Assembly: GCA_965267355.1 (NCBI GenBank)
Contig: OZ253956.1
Span: 186,001 to 250,000, forward strand
DNA from: GCA-002793235 sp965267355
GTDB lineage: Bacteria > Bacteroidota > Bacteroidia > Flavobacteriales_E > Vicingaceae
Length of the DNA stretch: 64,000 nucleotides
Reading direction: 5' to 3'
This document shows positions 1-8,405 of the stretch, piece by piece. Below the pieces are notes generated by a model, which searched no databases, had not been told where the DNA came from, and saw only the letters and a list, made by a program, of their open reading frames with translations. Made by a program: the position numbers and the translations under genes. The stretch's first letter is position 1. Each line of letters opens with the position of its first letter.

Positions 1-500
1 TGGATGATGTTCTGATACTTGGAAAAATAACTTCTGAAACAATCAACATCCAAAAAACACCTACTAATATTTTAGAGCTTTGCAATGAATTATGCAGTCA
101 ATTCAATGATCTTCAACAAGATGGCAGAAAAATTAATTTTAATTATGAAGGGGAAATTAAAAATGCAAATATCGACTCTAAATACATTAGCCATGCTATA
201 ATTAATCTCATCTCTAATGCTTTTAAATACTCCATTAAAGACAACCCCAAAATGGATCTTTTATATAATGAAAAAGATATAAAAATAGTAGTTACAGATA
301 CTGGAATAGGAATACCTGAAGATGAAATCAAAAACCTGTTTTCTCCTTTCTATCGTGCAAAAAACGTAAAAGACATTGAAGGTACAGGCTTAGGTTTGGC
401 TATAACAAAAGAATATATAGAACTAAACAATGGTAATATAACTGTTGAAAGTAAACTTAATAAAGGAACTACATTCACTATTTCTATTCCTTATATATAA
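1..500 (+). CDS. Sensor histidine kinase, C-terminal part (5' end outside window)
   Basis: The reading frame is open from base 3 to the stop at 498-500, so this is the end of a longer gene rather than a small protein starting at 252. The visible part is the HATPase_c ATP-binding domain of a histidine kinase. The N box reads ISHAIINLISNAFKYS, the G1 box has GIGIP, and the G2 box has GTGLGLAITKEY. The dimerisation/phosphoacceptor helix and sensor lie upstream of the window. It is very close in sequence to the ATPase domain of the next gene, 13 bases downstream, so the two are tandem paralogues and probably co-transcribed. The input signal cannot be inferred. Confidence 0.9.
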   Translation, partial: DDVLILGKITSETINIQKTPTNILELCNELCSQFNDLQQDGRKINFNYEGEIKNANIDSKYISHAIINLISNAFKYSIKDNPKMDLLYNEKDIKIVVTDTGIGIPEDEIKNLFSPFYRAKNVKDIEGTGLGLAITKEYIELNNGNITVESKLNKGTTFTISIPYI

Positions 501-512
501 AACAATAATAAA

Positions 513-1727
513 ATGATTGAACCAAAAATACCTAAAAACGAAAATAAACGCTTAGCTACATTAAAAAGCTACGAAATATTAAATACTTTACCAGAAAGCG
601 ATTATGATGAAATTACACGCATTGCATCATTAATCTGTAAAACACCTATAGCGTTAATCTCCTTGGTAAGTGAAGATGAGCAATTTTTCAAATCTAAGCA
701 AGGAATTGATGCTTCAAGAACCCCAAGAAATATATCTTTTTGTGGTCATGCTATTCATAATCCAAATGAATTATTTATTGTAAACAATGCCTCAAAGGAT
801 AAGCGATTTTTCGATAATCCCTTGGTTTCTGACTATCCAAATATTGCCTTTTATGCCGGTGCACCTCTTGTTTCTCCTAAAGGTTATGCACTTGGAACCT
901 TATGTGTAATTGATGATAAGCCCAAAGAACTAAATGATGAGCAAATTCAATCGCTAAAGGCTCTTGCTAATCAAACCATGAAGCTATTTGAATTAAGAAA
1001 AAACAATAAAATACTTAAAAAGAATCTCAAAAAAGAAAAAGAATTAAGCGAATTAAAATCACTTTTTGTGGCTACTGCTTCTCACCAGTTTAGAACACCA
1101 ATGTCAATAATTCAATCAAATTCTGAACTATTAACCATGCTTACACAAAATAGTGATGGCAACTTAAAAACAAAATTTAAAAAGACAACTAATCGAATTC
1201 AGAAAGAAGTAAAACGAATGACAGAATTGATAGATGATATATTAATTCTTGAAAAAATCACATCAAAAAAAATTACCCCTAAGAAAAAAACAATAGATAT
1301 AGTATCTCTTTGCCAAGACTTATCAGATCGATATAGTATAATACAGTCAGATAAAAGAACTGTAAATTACAGCTATTCTGGTGATGTAAAGGCTATTAAA
1401 ATTAACCCAACTTTAATTAGTCATGCTATAAGCAACTTACTATCTAATGCCTTTAAATATTCTAGCAATAGTAATCCAAAACTTCAACTTCTTTTTAAAG
1501 AAAAAACCTTGGATATTATAGTAAGTGACGATGGAATAGGTATTCCTGAAAGCGATATTAAAAATCTTTACCAGGCTTTTTATAGAGCAGAAAATGCACA
1601 AAATATTCCAGGAACAGGTTTAGGTCTTGCTATTACTAAAGAGTACATAGAATTAAATGGTGGTAAAATAAACTTAGAAACCAAATTAAACATAGGAACT
1701 AAATTCACAATTACACTTAATTACTAA
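513..1727 (+). CDS. GAF-domain sensor histidine kinase
   Basis: A soluble 404-residue kinase. Residues about 20-160 form a GAF domain (ISLVSEDEQFFKS, ISFCGHAI and YAGAPL are typical of this subtype). A short coiled linker (about 160-185) follows, then a HisKA helix with the phosphoacceptor His191 in SHQFRTP, then HATPase_c with N box (SHAISNLLSNAFKYS), G1 (DDGIGIPE) and G2 (GTGLGLAITKEY). No transmembrane segment is visible, so it should sense something cytoplasmic. It lies 12 bases after the previous kinase and 10 before the next gene, in an apparent operon of four signalling genes. The ligand of the GAF domain is unknown; GAF domains of this type in bacterial kinases can bind small molecules or sense light or redox. 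Confidence 0.93.
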   Translation: MIEPKIPKNENKRLATLKSYEILNTLPESDYDEITRIASLICKTPIALISLVSEDEQFFKSKQGIDASRTPRNISFCGHAIHNPNELFIVNNASKDKRFFDNPLVSDYPNIAFYAGAPLVSPKGYALGTLCVIDDKPKELNDEQIQSLKALANQTMKLFELRKNNKILKKNLKKEKELSELKSLFVATASHQFRTPMSIIQSNSELLTMLTQNSDGNLKTKFKKTTNRIQKEVKRMTELIDDILILEKITSKKITPKKKTIDIVSLCQDLSDRYSIIQSDKRTVNYSYSGDVKAIKINPTLISHAISNLLSNAFKYSSNSNPKLQLLFKEKTLDIIVSDDGIGIPESDIKNLYQAFYRAENAQNIPGTGLGLAITKEYIELNGGKINLETKLNIGTKFTITLNY

Positions 1728-1737
1728 AAAACAGCTC

Positions 1738-2733
1738 ATGAGAAATAATAAAATATTAGTAATAGAAGACGAAACTAACTTAAGAAACACACTAGTAGAT
1801 TTACTAGAAATAAATGATTATGAAGTTATTATTGCTAAAGATGGAGAAGAAGGTGTAAAAAAGGTAATACAAGCTAACCCCGATATAGTGCTATGCGATG
1901 TAAACATGCCCAAAATGAATGGTTTTGAAGTATTAAATATGCTACATAATGCATTAAATGAATTACAAATACCTCCTTTTATTTTCTTAACTGCCAAAAC
2001 TGATCGAGAAAGTACTCGTTATGGAATGAGTTTAGGAGCTGAAGATTACATCACAAAACCTTTTAACAGTCAAGAAGTATTGAATGCCATTAATATTCGC
2101 CTTGAAAAACGTTCTAAAATACAACAATCAATACTCAAGTCAGAACGCTCCCGAATTTCAGGAGAACTTCATAATGGAATTCAAAACATTATGGCAGCAG
2201 CAGGAATGGGAATAAAAAGCATTGCCAACGATACTAGTATTAATCATGAAAAGCGAACTGTAATACAAAAATCTTCTGAATTAATTGATATGGCACTTAA
2301 TGAAACACGCCAACTTTCTCATCAATTATCCCCTAAGGAGCTAGAAGAAAATGGTATAAAAAAATACATCCAAAAAATAATACACCCAATAATAGCTAGT
2401 GAAAATATAACTTTTAATTACTTCTCAACCATTGAAACAGTAGATGATAAAATATTACAGTTAAACCTATGCAGACTAATTCAGGAAATGATAACCAATA
2501 CACTAAAACACGCTAAAGCTAATAGAATTGATTTATCTATAACCGAAAACAAGAATGACATTGTTATTCAATATAAAGACAATGGAATTGGATTTGACAT
2601 AAAAAAAGTAACTAATAACAATGGGTTAAAAAATCTAAAACAAAAAGAACAAGAACTAAAAGGAAAACTAAACATTGAATCATCTCCAAAAAAAGGAGTT
2701 GTTATTAACTTTAACTTAAGTAAAAATGGATAA
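1738..2733 (+). CDS. Hybrid response regulator receiver / HisKA_3 histidine kinase
   Basis: The N-terminal receiver domain (residues about 4-122) has the acidic pair at 10-12, phosphoacceptor Asp54, Thr85 and Lys107. It is followed by a HisKA_3 (NarX/DesK-type) helix with ERSRISGELHNG and the candidate phosphoacceptor His145, then a HATPase domain (N box near LIQEMITNTLKHAKA, G box DNGIGFD). The family normally has HD or HE at the phosphoacceptor; here it is HN, a change at a residue thought to act in catalysis. The architecture suggests a relay in which the receiver is loaded by the upstream GAF kinase and gates this kinase, which then phosphorylates the LuxR-type regulator encoded next with an 8-base overlap. 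That relay order is inferred. Confidence 0.9.
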   Translation: MRNNKILVIEDETNLRNTLVDLLEINDYEVIIAKDGEEGVKKVIQANPDIVLCDVNMPKMNGFEVLNMLHNALNELQIPPFIFLTAKTDRESTRYGMSLGAEDYITKPFNSQEVLNAINIRLEKRSKIQQSILKSERSRISGELHNGIQNIMAAAGMGIKSIANDTSINHEKRTVIQKSSELIDMALNETRQLSHQLSPKELEENGIKKYIQKIIHPIIASENITFNYFSTIETVDDKILQLNLCRLIQEMITNTLKHAKANRIDLSITENKNDIVIQYKDNGIGFDIKKVTNNNGLKNLKQKEQELKGKLNIESSPKKGVVINFNLSKNG

Positions 2734-3361
2734 AATAAAATTATTAATTGCAGACGATCATAGTATAATTAAAGAAGGTATTAGACTAATGCTGAATAAT
2801 GATACTGATATTGAAATTGTACATGAAGCTTCTTCTGGAGAAGAAGTAATAGCTTATGTAGAAAACAACTCGGAAAAAGTAGATGTACTACTTACCGATA
2901 TAAATATGGCTAAGAAAAACGGAATAGAAACCACTAAAATAATAACCGAACAATTCAACCATATTAAAGTACTAGCCCTTACGATGAATGCAGAAAAATC
3001 ATATATCACTCAAATGATTGAAGCAGGAGCTCTAGGATATATATTAAAAGAATCTGATTCAAATGAGCTAAAAAAAGCCATTAAAACTGTAGCTGCCGGA
3101 AATAAATACTATAGTCAATCTGTATCTAATACTATGATAGATGCATTTTTAAATAACGAACAATCTAATGAATTATCAGAAAGAGAAATTGATGTATTAC
3201 GCCAAATTGCAAATGGTGCTACCAATAAAGAAGCAGGAGAAAATTTATTTATAAGTCCAAGAACTGTAGAAAGTCATAGAAGAAGTATTCTGGAAAAGTT
3301 AGAATTAAGAAATACTGCAGACATGGTACGTTATGCTATTAAAAACAACTATATAAATTAA
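2726..3361 (+). CDS. NarL/LuxR-type DNA-binding response regulator
   Basis: A 211-residue response regulator. The receiver domain has Asp10/Asp11, phosphoacceptor Asp58 (LLTDINM) and the usual Thr/Lys region. The C-terminal LuxR/GerE helix-turn-helix starts near residue 148 (LSEREIDVLRQIANG) and includes the recognition helix with SPRTVESHRRSI. It overlaps the hybrid kinase by 8 bases, which implies translational coupling and makes it the natural output partner of the HisKA_3 kinase, the usual pairing for this regulator class. Its target genes are not identifiable here; the minus-strand genes just downstream (3358-4012) are candidates only because of position. Confidence 0.95.
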   Translation: MDKIKLLIADDHSIIKEGIRLMLNNDTDIEIVHEASSGEEVIAYVENNSEKVDVLLTDINMAKKNGIETTKIITEQFNHIKVLALTMNAEKSYITQMIEAGALGYILKESDSNELKKAIKTVAAGNKYYSQSVSNTMIDAFLNNEQSNELSEREIDVLRQIANGATNKEAGENLFISPRTVESHRRSILEKLELRNTADMVRYAIKNNYIN

Positions 3362-3498
3362 TTATAATTCAATAAAAATAATGATATCACTGATAGTAAA
3401 GTAAGGCAAGTAAATAATACCACAAACAACTTTTCAAACCACGATATGTTACTGTTTTGAAACAATACCAAATAGATTTTTTCAATATTATTTTTCAT
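3358..3498 (-). CDS. Candidate 46-residue single-pass membrane protein
   Basis: A short ATG-initiated frame. Its N-terminal half is polar (KNNIEKIYL...WFEK), followed by a hydrophobic stretch of about 20 residues (LFVVLFTCLTLLSVISLFLL) that ends at NYN. It sits 10 bases after the stop of the exported protein at 3509-4012 and overlaps the stop of the convergent response regulator by 4 bases. I recognise no family. The clean membrane-segment pattern and tight spacing support a real gene, but chance hydrophobic frames are common in AT-rich DNA. Confidence 0.4.
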   Translation of the reverse strand: MKNNIEKIYLVLFQNSNISWFEKLFVVLFTCLTLLSVISLFLLNYN

Positions 3499-3508
3499 AA
3501 ATCGCAGA

Positions 3509-4012
3509 TTAAATTAGTTTAGGATACTTCTTTATGGACTTTTTATTTTCTACTGTTTCATTGTTTTTAATAGACTTAAGTAATGTCAACTTTTTTTCTA
3601 ACATTTCTTCATTTTCAATTTCTCTCTGAAATTCAAGAATTTGAACTACTTGTTGCTCTAACTTATCAGATAATCTATTCTCATTATGATAAGTATTTAA
3701 TACACTTAAGAGTTTTTTATGACTGTATTTATGACGAACCCTTATACCATTTAAAAATAAGGGAGTTGAAATAGCCATTAATCCTACTCCAACAGGTGGT
3801 ACTACTGCAGCAACTGCTGTTGTTAATGGTAAAAAAGACATCTGCCCAATTCCTGAATTATCCCTTTTATCAAAATACAGTTCGATAATGGCTATACTAG
3901 TATCATTAGTACCATATTGTTGAATATATTCATCATAAGTAAGTTTATTAGATTTTGCATGGCTTAAGCCAGAAAAAAGAATAAAAATAAGTGCTAAATA
4001 AAAGGTTTTCAT
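3509..4012 (-). CDS. Exported protein of unknown function
   Basis: This 167-residue protein begins with a Sec signal peptide (about 1-19, cleavage likely after SHA). No lipobox cysteine is present. After a short polar region it has a hydrophobic stretch at about residues 60-90 (LTTAVAAVVPPVGVGLMA), which could be a membrane segment, then a charged helical C-terminus with coiled-coil character (about 120-160, rich in Glu, Lys and Leu). I do not recognise the family. It is convergent with the signalling operon and followed by a candidate small membrane protein. A TAACTTTA element about 30 bases upstream of the start resembles the Bacteroidota -7 promoter box. Confidence 0.75.
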   Translation of the reverse strand: MKTFYLALIFILFSGLSHAKSNKLTYDEYIQQYGTNDTSIAIIELYFDKRDNSGIGQMSFLPLTTAVAAVVPPVGVGLMAISTPLFLNGIRVRHKYSHKKLLSVLNTYHNENRLSDKLEQQVVQILEFQREIENEEMLEKKLTLLKSIKNNETVENKKSIKKYPKLI

Positions 4013-4240
4013 AATTTAAATTTTAAGTTAATATTATGATGTAAAGTTATTCCGAGCAGAAGTGAATACCCACAGTAGAACAACCCCTTTTTAAGCACTA
4101 AACCACCTATTTTACAAAGTAGAATTACCTATTAAGATATAGTCAATTATCACTATAAGTCCTATACTAAAACATTAAATTAGCTTTAGCCTAGTTAATA
4201 GTAACGTAAAAAATAATTTTAAAAATTGCTAACTGATAAT

Positions 4241-5212
4241 TTACTCTCCAAGTAAATAAGCAAAAATCAACGGTGCAACTATACTTGCATCCGATTCAAT
4301 AATGAATTTGGGTGAAGTAGTATCCAATTTACCCCAAGTAATTTTCTCGTTTGGTACTGCTCCTGAATACGAACCATAACTTGTTGTAGAGTCACTAATT
4401 TGACAGAAATAACTCCAAAACGGAGTATCAGTCCTTTCCATATCCTGGTACAACATTGGCACCACACAAATAGGAAAATCACCTGCAATACCTCCTCCTA
4501 TTTGGAAAAAACCAATTCCTTTATCTTCTGCATTATCGGTGTACCAGTCGGCTAAGAATGTCATATACTCAACACCTGATTTCATGGTACTTGGCTTTAA
4601 CTCACCTTTTAAGCAGTAAGAGGCAAAAATATTACCCATTGTTGAATCTTCCCAACCAGGAACAATAATAGGTAAGTTCTTTTCTGCAGCAGCTAACATC
4701 CAGCTGTTTTTAGGATCAATCTCATAATATTGTTCTAGCACTCCAGAAAGCAACATTTTATACATAAACTCATGCGGAAAATATCGCTCTCCTTTTTCTT
4801 CGGCATCTTTCCAAATGTCAAAAATGTGTCCTTGCAATCTTCTAAAAGCCTCTTCCTCTGGTATACAAGTATCGGTAACTCTATTCGATCCTTGTTCTAA
4901 TAAATCCCATTCTTGCTGTGGTGTTAAATCACGGTAATTTGGCACTCTTTTATAATGCGAATGAGCTACCAAGTTCATGATGTCTTCCTCCAAGTTAGCA
5001 CCCGTACAAGAAATGATTTGAACTTTATCTTGCCTAATCATTTCAGCCAATGAAATGCCCAACTCAGCAGTACTCATAGCACCTGCCAAAGAGATTAACA
5101 TTTTTTTATCCTCTGCTAAATGTTTTTCATAAGCTTTTGCTGCATCAACCAAAGTTGCTGCGTTAAAGTGTTTGTAATGCTTTTCTATAAATTGAGAAAT
5201 AGTTCCTGCCAT
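4241..5212 (-). CDS. Deoxyhypusine synthase family enzyme (probable polyamine aminobutyl/aminopropyl transferase)
   Basis: A 323-residue member of the deoxyhypusine synthase fold, an NAD-dependent enzyme that moves the aminobutyl group of a polyamine through a lysine-bound imine. The NAD-binding and catalytic features are visible: LAGAMSTAELG, SCTGANLEED, GGGIAGDFPI, and the C-terminal SYSGAVPNEKITWGKL with the imine-forming lysine (Lys295) retained. Bacteria lack the eIF5A substrate of the eukaryotic enzyme, and bacterial relatives are associated with homospermidine or related polyamine synthesis. It is the last gene of a run with speA- and speB-type genes, one base after the DUF155 gene, so polyamine chemistry is the best reading. 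Product specificity cannot be read from sequence. Confidence 0.9.
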   Translation of the reverse strand: MAGTISQFIEKHYKHFNAATLVDAAKAYEKHLAEDKKMLISLAGAMSTAELGISLAEMIRQDKVQIISCTGANLEEDIMNLVAHSHYKRVPNYRDLTPQQEWDLLEQGSNRVTDTCIPEEEAFRRLQGHIFDIWKDAEEKGERYFPHEFMYKMLLSGVLEQYYEIDPKNSWMLAAAEKNLPIIVPGWEDSTMGNIFASYCLKGELKPSTMKSGVEYMTFLADWYTDNAEDKGIGFFQIGGGIAGDFPICVVPMLYQDMERTDTPFWSYFCQISDSTTSYGSYSGAVPNEKITWGKLDTTSPKFIIESDASIVAPLIFAYLLGE

Positions 5213-5213
5213 T

Positions 5214-5990
5214 TTATAAATTTTTAAATATCACTTGTATAACTTCAAACAATATTAAGATAATAATTATCCACTCCAACTTGCTACTGTGCTTGTGTTG
5301 AATAATTGCTTGAAAAAAATCTAAATTTTCTTTTACTATATTAAGGTTGTTTTGCAATTCATGAAAACGATTGACCACATCTAATTGTAATCGAAGGTCG
5401 TTATCTAAGTTAGCCAATTGCTCATCCGACCAAGCCAAATTAGTTGTTTCAAATATGTATAAATTCTTAGCTATTCTGTTTTTAATGTTCATTGTTTCGC
5501 CTATGAATCTTCGCATCTCTTTAAACGACAGCAAAACATTACCTTTCTGCTCTAACTGATTGGTATAAACTTCTATCTGAGCTAATAATTTACTGGTATC
5601 ATTATTATAATGATCTATTGCTACTGATTGCGCCAAATTAAACGAAATCACTTGGGCAACATCATCGTTTATTTCTTTCAAATAAATAACATCAAACCCC
5701 ACATTTTGAGGCTTATTTTCCTCAACTAAAATAGCGTATTCTTCAAAAGGAAGTTCGCTTAATTGAAGCGTATTGGAGGACAAATCATCAATTAAACTTT
5801 TAATGTGTTGTTCGGAGCAATTAATAAAAACAATACTACCATAATCTTTAATGTACAAATAGGAGTTTTCATCTAGCTGATAAAACAAGTAAGACTGTTC
5901 CTTTCTTATAAGCGTTAAGTTAATTTTACTTTGAACTTCACTTATATTAAATCTCTCCTCTAAATGATATGAAACGGCATTTAGTTTCAT
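5214..5990 (-). CDS. RMD1/YagE (DUF155) family membrane protein
   Basis: A 258-residue protein with the DUF155 layout: a mixed alpha/beta N-terminal half (about 1-125), a helical region (about 130-225), and one C-terminal transmembrane helix (about 238-255, LEWIIIILILFEVIQVIF) preceded by the typical KHSSKLEW. Eukaryotic Rmd1 homologues are mitochondrial-membrane or meiosis-related proteins; the bacterial function is unknown. It overlaps the agmatinase gene by 4 bases and is one base from the deoxyhypusine-synthase-family gene, so it is translated with the polyamine enzymes. That context suggests a role tied to polyamine synthesis or tolerance, but this is inference. Confidence 0.82.
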   Translation of the reverse strand: MKLNAVSYHLEERFNISEVQSKINLTLIRKEQSYLFYQLDENSYLYIKDYGSIVFINCSEQHIKSLIDDLSSNTLQLSELPFEEYAILVEENKPQNVGFDVIYLKEINDDVAQVISFNLAQSVAIDHYNNDTSKLLAQIEVYTNQLEQKGNVLLSFKEMRRFIGETMNIKNRIAKNLYIFETTNLAWSDEQLANLDNDLRLQLDVVNRFHELQNNLNIVKENLDFFQAIIQHKHSSKLEWIIIILILFEVIQVIFKNL

Positions 5991-6838
5991 TTATCAAGAC
6001 AAAACTTATAAGAAAGTAATTTGTAATACAGTTTTGCTGCTAAAAAATTAGGTGCTGATAATCCTTCAATTGGAGCTAACTCTACAATATCAAAACCAAC
6101 CACATTTTTAGCTTGCATTACTTTCTTCAAATAATTAATGGTATCATTCCAATTTAGCCCTCCTGGTTCTGGAGTTCCCGTTGATGGCATTATGGATGGG
6201 TCAAAAGCATCTAAATCAATGGTAATGTAAACATCATCTGTCATTAATCTTATGGAATCTTCCATCCAATTGGTTGTTCCATAAATGTCTTCAGCAAAAA
6301 AGCATTTATCAGGATTTAAGTGTTCTTTTTCAGAAACATCCATACTTCTGATACCAACTTGAATCAGATTAGCATTTTTACTAGCATCATAAACTGCACA
6401 AGCGTGATTGTATTTAGAACCGTGATACTCTGGTCTTAAATCAGCATGAGCATCAATTTGAAGTACAGTAAGGTTATCGTACTTCTCGTAAAATGCTTTG
6501 ATTAAACCAATGCTAATGGAATGCTCCCCTCCAAAGAAGGTTAAGAATTTGTCTTTGGTTAACAGTTCTTTAGTACTATTATAAACTGCATTAAACATTG
6601 CTTCAGGGGAAGCATCTTCGGTAATAGCCGGCAAAATATGTACGCCTTGCTCGTAAACTTCAGCGTCAGTTTCAATATCATAAAGCTCCATGTTTTCCAG
6701 CGCATCTAAAAACACTTCAAAACCTTTATCAGCTCCTTTACCCCAAGTACTTGTTCCATCATAAGGAATGGATTGCAACCAAATTTTCGCGAAGTCTTTA
6801 TTGCAATACTTGTCTTCTATTCCAGCAAAATTTCTCAT
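5987..6838 (-). CDS. speB: Agmatinase
   Basis: A 283-residue ureohydrolase that splits agmatine into putrescine and urea with a binuclear manganese centre. The metal-binding motifs are present in order: GGEHS, DAHADLR, and the C-terminal SMDVSE...DLDAFDPS region ending in GTPEPGGL. The Glu of the last motif and the two Asp-rich motifs make an arginase/agmatinase-family call secure. Agmatinase rather than arginase is supported by the arginine decarboxylase gene immediately upstream with a 4-base overlap (stop of one within the start of the next). The protein is cytoplasmic, with no signal peptide. Related guanidinobutyrase or formiminoglutamase activities cannot be excluded by sequence alone. 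Confidence 0.93.
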   Translation of the reverse strand: MRNFAGIEDKYCNKDFAKIWLQSIPYDGTSTWGKGADKGFEVFLDALENMELYDIETDAEVYEQGVHILPAITEDASPEAMFNAVYNSTKELLTKDKFLTFFGGEHSISIGLIKAFYEKYDNLTVLQIDAHADLRPEYHGSKYNHACAVYDASKNANLIQVGIRSMDVSEKEHLNPDKCFFAEDIYGTTNWMEDSIRLMTDDVYITIDLDAFDPSIMPSTGTPEPGGLNWNDTINYLKKVMQAKNVVGFDIVELAPIEGLSAPNFLAAKLYYKLLSYKFCLDK

Positions 6839-8241
6839 TGGTTGTAACCTAACAGTTTAAACATATCCTCTGCCGATTGCTCATTACGATAAACATAATC
6901 AACAATATTTCCTTTATCATCTCTATCTATTATTACATGCTTTGGTGATGGAATTAAACAGTGTTTTATACCACCATAACCAGAAATAGCATCTTGATAT
7001 GCGCCTGTATGGAAAAAACCGAGATACAATGGCTCTTTTTCTTTATCCTCATACTTCGGTAATAACACTTCTTGGTTTAAATCTTCAGAATTATAATAAT
7101 CCGAATGATCGCAGCTTATTCCTCCAATGTTTACACGTCCATACTCATTTTGCCATTTGTTAATGGGCAACAAAATAAATTTTTCGTGTATCGACCACGC
7201 ATCTGGAATGGTATTCATCAAACTATTGTTAATCATGTACCAAGTCTCCGTATCGTTTTGGTGCTTTTGCTCCAATACTTCAAAAATGATCGCACCACTT
7301 TCTCCAACAGTATATTTTCCAAATTCGGTGTAAATGTCTGGCTCTGGAATATCTTGCTCTACACAAGCCTCTTTAATGTTTTTGATTATCTCATTAATGA
7401 TGTATTCATAATCATATTCAAAACCTAAATTGTTGCGAATGGGAAATCCTCCACCTAAATTAAAAGAATCTAACGCTTTGCTTTCTTTCTTTAAATCGGT
7501 ATAAATTTTCAACGCTTTTTGAAATTCACCCCAATAATAAAGGTTGTCTTTAATACCAGAATCAACAAAAAAGTGAAGCATTTTTAATTCAACTTTATCA
7601 TTATCTCTGATGTTCTTCTTAAAAAAACTTACCAATTCATTTTCTCTAATTCCTAATCTAGAGGTATAATAAGATGATTGTGGTTCTTCATTAATGGCCA
7701 TTCTCATTCCTATTTTCACTTTGTTTTTTCCAGCAACTTTTAAAATTCTTTTCAACTCAGATTTACTATCCAACACAACAATTATATTGCTAAAACCTTG
7801 TTCTTGAATACCGATAATCTTTTTGAGGTAGTCATCCGTTTTATAGCCGTTGCAAATAATGGTTATATCCTTATCTATTTTTTTATCTTGATAAAGATTA
7901 AGAATCAAATCAATATCAAATGCTGAAGAAGTTTCGAGATGCACTCCATTTTTTACAGCCTCTGATACCACATGCGAAAAGTGATTACACTTGGTGCAGT
8001 AGCAGTAATTATAAGAGCCTTTATAACCATTCTTTTTAATGGCTCTATTAAATAGATTTTTAGCTTTTTTTATTTGGTCACCAATTTTAGGTAAGTAAAT
8101 AAACCTAAAAGGTGTTCCATACTTTTCAATCAGGTGTTTTATCGATATCCCATGAAAAGTTAATGAATCGTTTTTTAAATCAAACCCTTCTTGTGGAAAG
8201 TAGTAGGTTTGATCTATTAAATCAAAATATGTGTTTTTCAT
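6835..8241 (-). CDS. speA: Arginine decarboxylase (biosynthetic type, short form)
   Basis: A PLP-dependent fold-III decarboxylase that converts arginine to agmatine, the first step of the putrescine pathway. Near the N-terminus the protein has the PLP-lysine region (SYNYCYCTKCNHF). The barrel continues through TSSAFDIDL, KIGMRMAI, HFFVDSGI and the glycine-rich NLGGGFPI, and the C-terminal beta domain includes YTEFGKYTVGESG and GAYQDAISGYGG. At 468 residues it is shorter than the E. coli SpeA (about 630-660), as seen for many Bacteroidota enzymes. It is the first gene of a four-gene minus-strand operon with 4-base overlaps to speB. The start is supported by its immediate conserved N-terminal sequence. 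Confidence 0.92.
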   Translation of the reverse strand: MKNTYFDLIDQTYYFPQEGFDLKNDSLTFHGISIKHLIEKYGTPFRFIYLPKIGDQIKKAKNLFNRAIKKNGYKGSYNYCYCTKCNHFSHVVSEAVKNGVHLETSSAFDIDLILNLYQDKKIDKDITIICNGYKTDDYLKKIIGIQEQGFSNIIVVLDSKSELKRILKVAGKNKVKIGMRMAINEEPQSSYYTSRLGIRENELVSFFKKNIRDNDKVELKMLHFFVDSGIKDNLYYWGEFQKALKIYTDLKKESKALDSFNLGGGFPIRNNLGFEYDYEYIINEIIKNIKEACVEQDIPEPDIYTEFGKYTVGESGAIIFEVLEQKHQNDTETWYMINNSLMNTIPDAWSIHEKFILLPINKWQNEYGRVNIGGISCDHSDYYNSEDLNQEVLLPKYEDKEKEPLYLGFFHTGAYQDAISGYGGIKHCLIPSPKHVIIDRDDKGNIVDYVYRNEQSAEDMFKLLGYNQ

Positions 8242-8297
8242 TTCAAATTATAGTCCGCATTAATGTCACAAAAAAAGTGAAATAACCAATGCAAATA

Positions 8298-8396
8298 CTA
8301 TTTATATTTTAATAATTCAACTAATAAAATAATAGATGTGAGAATTAAACTCAGGATGATGACAATTCCAAGTCTATTTTGATAAAAATATTTCAT
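8298..8396 (-). CDS. Candidate 32-residue membrane peptide
   Basis: A very short ATG frame encoding a basic N-terminus (MKYFYQNR) followed by about 18 hydrophobic residues (LGIVIILSLILTSIILLV) and a charged tail (ELLKYK). It begins 9 bases after the stop of the 52-residue candidate upstream, so the two could be co-transcribed. No Shine-Dalgarno is seen, which is normal for this phylum. The amino-acid pattern fits a single-pass membrane microprotein, but at this length chance cannot be excluded. Confidence 0.33.
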   Translation of the reverse strand: MKYFYQNRLGIVIILSLILTSIILLVELLKYK

Positions 8397-8405
8397 ATTA
8401 TATCA

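Noticed and set aside
7105..7428. 107-residue plus-strand frame inside speA
   Set aside because: Lies wholly antisense to strongly conserved SpeA coding sequence; composition is not protein-like.
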